Origin: Streptomyces sp. NBC_01476
GTDB taxonomy: Bacteria; Actinomycetota; Actinomycetes; Streptomycetales; Streptomycetaceae
Direction of reading: 5' to 3'
Length of the DNA stretch: 64,000 nucleotides
Assembly: GCF_036227265.1 (NCBI RefSeq)
Contig: NZ_CP109446.1
Span: 6,837,001-6,901,000 of the forward strand
In this document: piece after piece, positions 57,451-64,000 of the stretch
How positions within the stretch are numbered: the first letter of the stretch is position 1
Layout of the letters: every line of letters begins with the position of its first letter
Translations under genes and position numbers: made by a program
Notes under the pieces: generated by a model
Database searches by the model: none
What the model saw: the letters and a program-made list of their open reading frames with translations, nothing else
Told to the model about the DNA's origin: nothing

Positions 57451-57845
57451 GGCCTTGGGGCAAGGCCCCTGTCCAGATCGCCAGAGGTGAGCCCTGACGT
57501 GCTTGACGGGGCGTCCGAGCTCGTTGGCTGAAGTGCTGAGTTCTTTCGTCGCTGAACCAGGTCCGCTCGGGGTTCCCACGGCGATCTCGAAGTGTGCGAG
57601 GCCGCAGGGCCAGTCGAACTTCAGTGCATCCGCCGTGCACACCAATTTATGCCGATCTCTCCCCGACTCGCAGCTCGGCACGATCGAGTTCCTCGCAGCA
57701 GACGGAGCGAGGTACCGAGATCGACGCGGTACCACGCCCCGGGACCCTCGCCGACCTCGCCGTCGCCCTGCTGGAGTGCCAGAGCCGGTGCCGGCCTTCG
57801 CCGGTCGTGCCCGCGCCGCGGACTCGACGCGCCCCCGGGGCCGGC
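57451..57845. other. Stretch without a recognisable gene
   Basis: About 395 bp between the IS4 scrap and the ThiF-like gene. Open frames on both strands give unconvincing residue mixtures. It may hold further decayed transposon sequence and the 3' untranslated region of the ThiF gene. Confidence 0.4.
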
Positions 57846-58973
57846 TCACGCAGGGGGTGCGGAGGGGATCTGCGACCGGTCTGCCGCGGGGGAACAGGAT
57901 GCGCAGTCCGCGAGCTTGGGCATCGGACGACGGAATGTACGCAGCTCCCGCAGATCGACCACGACAGTCCGCCCAAGACTGACCGGATCCGCGGCACCGG
58001 TGAGAAGCCGCACCACTTCAAGTGCGGCGATGTTCGCCGCGGTCCCCGCGACGCCTGCCGTGCACGGGTTCACCGTGCGATCGGCGACATCGTCGCGCAC
58101 GTAGGCGCTGACCTCCTCGTACCCCGGCAGGGTCCGGCAGGCCTCGGTCTCCGCGCACGCGAAGCAGCCGGTCCGGCCCGGCACGTGCAACGAGAACGAG
58201 ACGGTCAGGCCCTCGCTCGAACTGCGCAGCCAGGGCTTGCGCCGGGTAAGGGCCGCTTCGTTCAGCCATTCGAAGAGCCGTATGCGCGGCCGGTCGGCCG
58301 CACAGATCAGCACGTCGCCGGCGCCCAGGCACCTCTCGGCGTCGGCGACCCCGGCTACGGCCGTCTCCCAGGGGGTGACCTCGATGTGCGGGTTCATCAA
58401 CTGCAGCCGTTCGGCGCCGGCGAGCACCTTGGAACGGCCGATGTCGGCGTCGGTGTAGAGCAGTTGGCGATTGAGATTGGACAGTTCGACCTGGTCGTGG
58501 TCGACCACGACCAGATGTCCCACCCCGGTCGCGGCCAGCGACATGGCGACCTGGCTGCCGAGGCCTCCCAGGCCCAGTACCACCACCCGACTGTGCTTGA
58601 GCCTCGCCTGGAAGTCGAACGAGGTGGCCGTCGGGTGGTTGAAGAACCCGTAGAAGTCCAGACTGCGACGGTACCGCCCGAGTTCGGCGGGGGTGAGGTC
58701 GTGCGTATCGCCGTCCCGCGCCGCGTCCTCCAGGAGTCCCCCGGCCTGGAGCGTGGCGACGGCAGCCGCCACGTCCCCGGGCGGGACGTCGGGCATGGCC
58801 GCCGCGAGCTGCTCCACCGTGCGGGAGCCGTCCAGCAACCAGAGCAGGCGCCACACGTGGTCGGCGTCGTCGTCCTGTATCTCGGACGCGATGCCGAGGC
58901 CGCCGCCGAACCGGATGCGCCCGCCACCGGCGGGTACAGGGGTGTAAATGGACTTGAGTCGCGGCCGATGCAT
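57846..58973 (-). CDS. ThiF/E1-like adenylating enzyme (RiPP-type)
   Basis: A 375-residue protein. The N-terminal about 110 residues form a small domain (VWRLLWLLDGSRTVEQLAAAMPDVP…), similar to the leader-binding-like part of ocin-ThiF proteins. Then comes the E1 Rossmann fold: VVVLGLGGLGSQVAMSLAATGVGHLVVVDHDQVELSNLNRQLLY (GxGGxG, Asp, N-x-x-R-Q for ATP), DVLICAADRP, and zinc ligands CFACAETEAC and CASC. Such enzymes adenylate a carboxyl group, as MccB and PaaA do on short peptides. ATG 58973 follows AAGGAG. It lies about 150 bp downstream of a 25-codon peptide gene and is the last gene of the cluster. Confidence 0.88.
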   Translation of the reverse strand: MHRPRLKSIYTPVPAGGGRIRFGGGLGIASEIQDDDADHVWRLLWLLDGSRTVEQLAAAMPDVPPGDVAAAVATLQAGGLLEDAARDGDTHDLTPAELGRYRRSLDFYGFFNHPTATSFDFQARLKHSRVVVLGLGGLGSQVAMSLAATGVGHLVVVDHDQVELSNLNRQLLYTDADIGRSKVLAGAERLQLMNPHIEVTPWETAVAGVADAERCLGAGDVLICAADRPRIRLFEWLNEAALTRRKPWLRSSSEGLTVSFSLHVPGRTGCFACAETEACRTLPGYEEVSAYVRDDVADRTVNPCTAGVAGTAANIAALEVVRLLTGAADPVSLGRTVVVDLRELRTFRRPMPKLADCASCSPAADRSQIPSAPPA

Positions 58974-59126
58974 GCCAGCTCCTTGGGATCGAGGTCCGGC
59001 AGGCGCAGGCACGCATCGGACCGCGGGGATGAGAACTCCGAGAGCGTTCCCGACACGGCGGCGCCTGCTCCGTCAGCGTGCGTGAGCCGACACAGCACGG
59101 TCGTCATACCGTGTCTGCTCAGGAGA

Positions 59127-59204
59127 TCAGTAGTCCGACAGGGTCCCGAGCGCGGTGGCGCCCGCCGTCTCGTCGTCGGCCAGCCTGCGTATCGTGATCT
59201 TCAT
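59127..59204 (-). CDS. 25-residue peptide, candidate RiPP precursor
   Basis: Too short for routine calling. ATG 59204-59202 follows a textbook GGAGAGGAGG with 7-bp spacing, and TGA is at 59129-59127. The product starts MKITIRRLADDE and ends ATALGTLSDY: a basic/hydrophobic head, an acidic DDE middle and a small Ala/Thr/Gly/Leu core with a C-terminal Asp-Tyr. It has no Cys, Lys only at position 2, and Thr/Ser in the core. It stands between the 2-oxoglutarate oxygenase-like gene and the ThiF-like gene, all on the minus strand, which is the position of a precursor. The role is inference. Confidence 0.7.
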   Translation of the reverse strand: MKITIRRLADDETAGATALGTLSDY

Positions 59205-59294
59205 GTGTTCACCTCCTCTCCCGGGGATCGCTGGTGGGTGGCGGTGCGAACGACGGTCTCCCCTCGCGTGCACCAGCTTCGAAAAGGTCCCGCC

Positions 59295-60173
59295 CTAGTC
59301 GCAGATCCCGCCGCCCGCCGACAGGACGATCATTGTCCGCGGCGAGTCGTCCGGCACGGCTGGGCCGTGGTGGACCACGCGGCGGTTGTCCCAGACCAGT
59401 AGGGTGCCGGGGCCGACCACGATGTCGCGCTTGCCGGAACTGGCGTCCAGCGCTCGTCGGAACGCCTGGCAGGCACGGGCGAAGGAGTCCGGCTCCGCGG
59501 AGGCCAGTTCGTGCTGCCGGAGCGTTGCGTGCCAGCGGACACCGTGCTCGTCGAGGACCGGGGCCGACAACGGAGGGATCCGCCCAGCGCCGACGACCGG
59601 TATCGTTCGCCACTCGACTCTCGTGCGCCGCAGGACCTCCAAGTGCTGTGGATCGTCGGCCCAGTCCGCCACGACGTGCGCGAGGTCCAGGATGGTGGTC
59701 GGCAGGTCGGTTGCGTCCGGCATGGGCCGGACCTGGCCGAGCACGGCCCAGGGGGCAGGCTGCCGCCACACCACGCCATCGGTGTGCCACTGCGCGGCGG
59801 CTCGCGCGTCACGGTTGAAAATCACCGGCTCACGCAGCGGTGGAACGGACCGTTCGGCGAACCCTCCGAGCAACTGGCCGACAAGGAATGCCGCCGTCTT
59901 GACCGAGAGGAGCGTCGGATAGGTCACCAGAGCAGCCCGGTTCCGTGCGAGCGCGTCCCGCAATCGCTCCAGGAAACGCTGGCCGGCGGGCAGTTCGTCG
60001 GCGCCGAGCAGATCCTCCGCCTGGTGCCTGCCATCGCGTGCGGCGGCCACCAGGGCGTCCGCGTCGTCGAAGTGCCATCCGGCCAGCCGCTCCGCCCAGG
60101 TGTCCGGGAAGGCGAGGTTGGGCAGTCCGGCCGAGCCGGCGGCCGGCTCGTCGAGGCTTCCTGCCTCCAGCAT
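59295..60173 (-). CDS. Fe(II)/2-oxoglutarate-dependent dioxygenase-like protein (TauD/clavaminate synthase type)
   Basis: A 292-residue protein with the facial triad WHTDGVVW (His-x-Asp) near residue 127 and DNRRVVHHGPAV (distal His) near residue 267. A following Arg in DSPRTMIVLSAGG is the usual 2-oxoglutarate ligand. The region before is helical, like the clavaminate synthase group. ATG 60173 has GGAGG 10 bp upstream. It would hydroxylate or desaturate a substrate; with the peptide and ThiF neighbours, a peptide residue is the obvious candidate. Confidence 0.88.
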   Translation of the reverse strand: MLEAGSLDEPAAGSAGLPNLAFPDTWAERLAGWHFDDADALVAAARDGRHQAEDLLGADELPAGQRFLERLRDALARNRAALVTYPTLLSVKTAAFLVGQLLGGFAERSVPPLREPVIFNRDARAAAQWHTDGVVWRQPAPWAVLGQVRPMPDATDLPTTILDLAHVVADWADDPQHLEVLRRTRVEWRTIPVVGAGRIPPLSAPVLDEHGVRWHATLRQHELASAEPDSFARACQAFRRALDASSGKRDIVVGPGTLLVWDNRRVVHHGPAVPDDSPRTMIVLSAGGGICD

Positions 60174-60358
60174 CGCGCTCACTCCTCCGTGGTACGTCGG
60201 TCCACAGCTTTCCCGCCTGCTGGCGAGTCGGCTGAGCCAAGGCTCATGTCGCCAGCCCTCCGGGGTCAAACACTGGCACCGGGGACTGCCCGGTCGCGCT
60301 TGTTGTCTGTACGAGGGGGCAAACGTAGCCGCGCGCGGCGTTCCGGGATGGTCCGCCT

Positions 60359-60584
60359 TCAGGCATGCGTGGTGGGCGACAGCACATCCCGCAGATCCGC
60401 CGCGAGGCGGTGCACTCCCGCGTCGATGTCCCGCCTGCCGAGCAGCATCTGGTGCGCCGTCTCGCCGGTCACCAGGCTCAGTTGCTGGTACCGGGGGCTG
60501 GCCGGACGTGAGCCGGCCGTCAGCAGCATGCTGCGCGGCAGCGGCAGGAAGGGGTAGGCGGTGTGCAGCGACGAGTCCCCGTTC
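60359..60584 (-). pseudogene. 3' end of a sugar-binding protein gene, probably split from 54011-55125 by inversion
   Basis: About 70 codons read GDSSLHTAYPFLPLPRSMLLTAGSRPASPRYQQLSLVTGETAHQMLLGRRDIDAGVHRLAADLRDVL, the last helices of a family 1 solute-binding protein. The TGA is at 60361-60359. No start exists; the upstream end abuts the integrase stop codon. Joined to PPVRADG at 55118 it restores a complete C-terminus. Confidence 0.7.
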
Positions 60585-62195
60585 TCAGGCGGAGTCCTCT
60601 TCCTTGGCCGAAGGGTGCTTCGGGGGTTGCAGCCTCGGCAGGGCGCGGGACGCGTCCGGTGACTCGTTGTCCGGCACGGCGGTGAGGTGAGAGCGTGTGC
60701 GGGGGACGAGTTGGACGACCATCTCGGCGGCGTCGTGGGCGAGGTCGTCCAAGACCGCCTGGTAGATGTCGCGGGTGATGCGGGTGTCGGAGTGGCCGAG
60801 GGTCTCGCTGACGACCTTGATGTCCACCCCGGCCGCGAGCATGAGGGTGGCGGAGACGTGGCGCAGGTCGTGCAGTCGGATCGGCGGCAGGCCGGCGGCG
60901 GCGAGGCGTTCGAAGAGGTCGCTCACCTTGCCCGGGTGGAGCAGGGAGCCGTCCTCCTGGGTGAATATCCGCCCGGTGTCCTGCCAGCCCTCGCCCCACT
61001 GTTCGCGTTCGCGCTCCTGGCGGAGCCTGTGGGCTTGGAGGACGGCGAAGGTTTCGTCGTCCAGGGCGATGAGACGGGTGCCGGAGTCGGTCTTGGGGGC
61101 GCCTTCGTAGATCTCCCAGCCGTCCTGGACGAGTTGGGTGGTGATTGCCAGGGACTGGTCGGTCGGCGGCCGACAGGTCCTCCCAGCGGACGCCGCAGGA
61201 CTCGCCGCGCCGGGTTCCCCGGAATGAGATCAGCCGCCACAGCGGGTAGAGGCGGTCTCCGGCGACGAAGTCGAGGAACTGCCCCGTCTGCTGCGGGCTC
61301 CAGACCATGACGGGCGAAGGGCGGACGCCGGTCGCCTGCCAGCGGGCGATGCGCTCGTCGGTCCAGATGATGGCCTTCGGCTTCGTGCCGGGCAGGATTT
61401 CGATGTGCTCGGCGGGGTTGAAGGGGGACATCACCTGCTGGGCGATGGCCACGTTCAGCGCGGCTCGGGGCGTGGCCTTGATGTGCGGCCGGGTGTTCAG
61501 GCCGGTGATCCGGCGGAATGGCGGCATCGCGTCGAGCTGGGCCCGCAGCGATGTCCGGCGGGCCCGGTTCTCGGCGCTCTTGTTCGGGGTGGCGTTGAGT
61601 TCGGCCTGGACCGCCTTGCGCTGGTGTTCTGTTCCTGGATCTCGATGTTGCGCTCGTTGATCGCGTCGAACATCGTGTTCAGGTGGTGGACCATGAGCTT
61701 GTCCAGCCGGATGCTGCCCAGGTGGGGCTTGAGGTGGACGCGGACGTCGTAGGCGTAGCGCTTGAGACCGGTGACGCGAAGACGCTTGCGCTCGTCCAGC
61801 CAGGTGTCGGGCCAGTCCCCCACAGTGGTCTTGGAGTTGAGGGTCTGGCCGGTCTTGAAGCGGCGCAAGGTCTCGTCGTAGTCCGGCAGCGGTTCCTTGG
61901 CCGCCGCGCAGGCTTCGAGGAGATCGCTGATCGCGAGCTGACCGGCCGGGTTGTCCTCCTCCGGGATCGCCATGAGCGCCGCGACCTTGGACAGCTCGGT
62001 TTTGGCGTCTGTCGCGGTGGCGAATCCGCCCCGCCGGAAGCGGCGGCTGGTGCTGTCCTGACGCGGGACAAGCTCCTGGACGGCATACCACATGCCGTGC
62101 TGGGAGTTGGACGCGTTCGGGCAGGCCGTCCCGTACGGCTTGTCGCTGGCTGGGTTGCGGCAGGCGCACCGACGGACAGTAGTGCCCCTTTTCAC
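60585..62195 (-). pseudogene. int: Tyrosine recombinase (phage-type integrase) with two frameshifts
   Basis: Core-binding domain: TLNSKTTVGDWPDTWLDERKRLRVTGLKRYAYDVRVHLKPHLGSIRLDKLMVHHLNTMFDAINERN, then a frame change near 61633. The catalytic domain continues (WSPQQTGQFLDFVAGDRLYPLWRLISFRGTRRGESCGVRWEDL, first Arg) until a second frame change near 61170. It ends with TQLVQDGWEIYEGAPKTDSGTRLI, IRLHDLRHVSATLML (HxxR) and GHSDTRITRDIYQAV (Tyr). GTG 62195 overlaps the XRE stop (GTGA). Loss of frame should inactivate integration and excision. Confidence 0.88.
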
Positions 62196-62848
62196 TTGCT
62201 GGCCTCCGTGCTGGTGGTGTCGGGGCCGTCGACGAACGCGAGGTCGGCGGGGAGGGCTGGGGGTACGAGGTCCCGCTCGCGCATCCGGGTGCGGAAGGTG
62301 CGTAGGTCCTGGCAGTCTTCGAAGGCGTGTTCCTCGTAACCGGCTGCGCGTTCCAGGAGGGTGGCTCTGCGGTTGCGGTCAAGGGTGGTGCTGGCCTCGC
62401 GCCGACGCTCCCGGGCCAGGGCGTTGGAGGCGGTGGCGGCGGCGACGAGGTCGCTGTGGCTGCGGAAGAGGTCGAGCAGGTCGCGGGCGGTGCCCTGCGG
62501 GGCCGGCTGGTCGGTGGGGGTTTCGCCGGTGAACCAGGCGAGGGCATCCCAGGTGGAGACCTCCCGGCCCGGCAGGACCTCGACGGTGGCGTCGGTACCG
62601 AGAGGGAAGAGGAGGGCGACCGGCGGGACGCCGAGGACGTCGGCCAAGACGACGAGGTCGACGATCGTGATGCCGGCCCGGCGTCCGGCCTCCAGGTTCT
62701 TGATGGTCTGCTCTTTGATCTCGGGGTACCCGCGGTCGGCGCAGCCCTGGGCGAGGTCGCCCATGGTGAGGCCCGCAGCTTGCCGGGCCTCGCGCATCGC
62801 CCGGACTACACGTGCGGTGAACGCCGTTGGCCATCGATCTGCTGTCAT
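62192..62848 (-). CDS. XRE-family helix-turn-helix regulator of the integrative element
   Basis: A 218-residue protein with an N-terminal Cro/CI-type HTH (VVRAMREARQAAGLTMGDLAQGCADRGYPEIKEQTIKNLEAGRRAGITIVDLVVLADVLGVPP) and a C-terminal helical region with charged residues (RERRREASTTLDRNRR). It overlaps the integrase start (GTGA) and is transcribed divergently from the excisionase-like gene. It probably controls the int/xis switch. Confidence 0.88.
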   Translation of the reverse strand: MTADRWPTAFTARVVRAMREARQAAGLTMGDLAQGCADRGYPEIKEQTIKNLEAGRRAGITIVDLVVLADVLGVPPVALLFPLGTDATVEVLPGREVSTWDALAWFTGETPTDQPAPQGTARDLLDLFRSHSDLVAAATASNALARERRREASTTLDRNRRATLLERAAGYEEHAFEDCQDLRTFRTRMRERDLVPPALPADLAFVDGPDTTSTEASK

Positions 62849-62939
62849 ATCTGCACTCTATGGTGGAGAAAAGTGCATCCGCAACTCTGTGATACACCTT
62901 CTCCGTGCATAGGGCACCAGCAAGCGCCAGGAGGTCATC

Positions 62940-63227
62940 ATGAAGGCACTCAACTCGTCCGGAGAGGCGCAAGGACTGACCGAGGCAGAGCTTCTCGGCC
63001 TGCCAGCAGCGATCGACCTTGACACCGCCAACCGGGCTCTCATGATCGGACGGTCAACCGGTTACGCGCTTGCCAGGCAGGGGCGCTACCCGGTACGGGT
63101 GGTCCGCCTGGGGAACGCCTATCGGGTGGTGACGGCCGACCTCCTCAAGCTGCTCGGGCTGAAGCGTCAGCCGCTGGATGTCAGTCGGGTCGAGGATGAG
63201 GGGAAGCAGCATGGCCTCTGTGCTTGA
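62940..63227 (+). CDS. xis: Excisionase-like small helix-turn-helix protein
   Basis: A 95-residue protein containing IDLDTANRALMIGRSTGYALARQGRYPVRVVRLGNAYRVVTADLLKLLGL, a MerR/Xis-type winged HTH as encoded next to integrases of actinomycete integrative elements. ATG 62940 follows AGGAGG at 6 bp. Divergent from the XRE gene, with about 90 bp between them for promoters and operators. Confidence 0.85.
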   Translation: MKALNSSGEAQGLTEAELLGLPAAIDLDTANRALMIGRSTGYALARQGRYPVRVVRLGNAYRVVTADLLKLLGLKRQPLDVSRVEDEGKQHGLCA

Positions 63228-63315
63228 CGTGTGGGTCTGCCGCTGCCGAGTTCTGCGGGGCGAGGGGCGGTAGGGCGGCAGCGAGATCACTGTCCGATGC
63301 AGGGGACTACTTACT

Positions 63316-63600
63316 GTGACCGCTGCTGCTATGGCCCCTGCTTCGGATACTTCGGACTTCTACTGTCACCAGGCCATCGCGGGGTTTACGCCGGTCAGGG
63401 TGGTGGCGGAGACCGAGGACGTCCTCGCGTTCGAGCACACCAGCCCTGCGCATCCGGTGCACGTTGTGGTGGTCCCGAAGGCGCACACACCCTCTCTGGT
63501 CGACCTCGGAAAAGGGGGGCGAGGAACTGCTCGCCAAGGTGATGGCAGCGGTCCGGCGGGTCGCCGCACAGTCGGCGATCCCGCCGCTCTTCTTCTGCTT
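63316..63600 (+). pseudogene. HIT-family hydrolase fragment, frameshifted
   Basis: DFYCHQAIAGFTPVRVVAETEDVLAFEHTSPAHPVHVVVVPKAHTPSLVDL is the first half of a HIT domain. At a G-run near 63515 the frame shifts (then EELLAKVMAAVRRVAAQ). The sequence then leaves the family before the catalytic HxHxHxx motif. Probably dead. Confidence 0.75.
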
Positions 63601-63654
63601 CTCCGCCTCCAGGATTTCATCCAGCTCTCGGCTTCAACCGGGGCGGCGTAGTAG

Positions 63655-64000
63655 TCGAGTTCTCATTCGTATTCGAGCGTGATGTCGGCGCCAGCGAGTC
63701 GATGAGGAGCTGGCCGTCATTGATCACGGTGCCGTCGGCGACGGCGCTGCGGCTGCGGAACGCCTTCGGCAGGATGGCGGGCTCGGCGGCGAAGCTGGGG
63801 AAGATGCGCAGGACCGCGTCGACGCCGAGGCGGAACAGCCGGTCCAGCGCCGAATGCTGACCGACGACGCGCAGGTCGTTGTGCTGCTGGGTGCGTAGCG
63901 GCTGCCTGGTGGGCGATGGGTAGTGGATTGCGGGAGGGTGGACCAGTGGAAAGCGGCGTCGATGTCCGATTGTCAGATGCCGCGAGGCGAGGCGCAGTCA
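63655..64000 (-). pseudogene. Unidentified protein-like remnant at the right edge
   Basis: The minus strand keeps one open, protein-like frame from about 63960 to 63665 (HNDLRVVGQHSALDRLFRLG, VLRIFPSFAAEPAILPKAF, VADGTVINDGQLLIDSL). I see no start with a ribosome site and no family match, and it dissolves near 63660. The far edge may continue outside the window. Nothing else is seen here. Confidence 0.35.

Noticed and set aside
57503-57982. A 159-codon plus-strand frame before the ThiF gene
   Set aside because: No ribosome site, mixed composition, and it overlaps the 3' end of a convincing gene on the other strand.
58397-59107. A frame starting MTTVLCRLTHADG between the peptide and ThiF genes
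   Set aside because: It continues out of phase through the ThiF gene and loses protein-like composition; at most the first 40 codons could be translated, without a good ribosome site.
1-64000. tRNA, rRNA, CRISPR arrays and riboswitches
   Set aside because: Looked for and not recognised; the only arrays are in-gene repeats and the only structured RNA is the group II intron.

Overview
The window reads as a Streptomyces or close actinomycete chromosome. It is very GC-rich, has strong G/C bias at third codon positions, uses many GTG/TTG starts, shows dense start/stop overlaps (ATGA/GTGA/TTGA), and carries actinomycete families (ESX/type VII secretion, a SARP regulator, FtsK-like EccC). All calls come from reading the sequence and its translations; no database search was run.

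Layout. (1) About 1-26.2 kb is a type VII (ESX-like) secretion locus. On the minus strand it runs LuxR-type regulator, a hidden 49-codon ORF, EccC, EccD, EccB, a large protein with a degenerate ADP-ribosyltransferase-like C-terminus, and an EccA-like protein with a beta-helix fused to AAA+ domains. It continues with two WXG100 proteins, a helical companion, a 935-residue WXG-like repeat protein and a YbaB-like protein. Pointing the other way are a paralogue of the ADP-ribosyltransferase-like protein, a membrane-anchored lectin-domain protein and a FAD monooxygenase. At the left edge a WXG100 gene is coupled by a GTGA overlap to the start of a giant WXG-like protein that runs off the window. 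No mycosin or EccE was recognised.

(2) About 26.7-32.4 kb is mobile-element debris: a LysR remnant joined to a 5'-truncated IS256 transposase, an IS1380-type element, a remnant of a second IS1380 end, and a group II intron of about 2.5 kb. The intron-encoded RT-maturase-HNH protein is interrupted by one in-frame TGA.

(3) 32.7-43.4 kb encodes a giant 3542-codon protein. Its first 453 nt match the left edge of the window in inverted orientation wherever I compared them. The whole secretion locus therefore lies between inverted copies of the start of a giant secreted-protein gene, so recombination could swap which giant protein follows the WXG partner.

(4) About 43.4-53.6 kb holds a truncated sugar-ABC permease, a GH13 glucosidase, an IS3-family element between two diverged copies of a promoter/leader region, a SARP/AfsR regulator, a second LuxR regulator, a GNAT protein and a decayed MacB-type ABC transporter.

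(5) About 53.6-60.6 kb starts with a truncated PadR and the 5' part of a decayed sugar-binding-protein gene. A three-gene TetR/hydrolase operon follows, then an IS4 scrap and a compact candidate RiPP cluster: Fe(II)/2OG-type dioxygenase, a 25-residue peptide and a ThiF/E1-like adenylating enzyme. It ends with an inverted fragment that looks like the missing 3' part of the sugar-binding-protein gene, so this block appears to have been inverted.

(6) About 60.6-64 kb is the end of an integrative element: a tyrosine integrase with two frameshifts, an XRE regulator overlapping it, a divergent excisionase-like gene, and decayed scraps.
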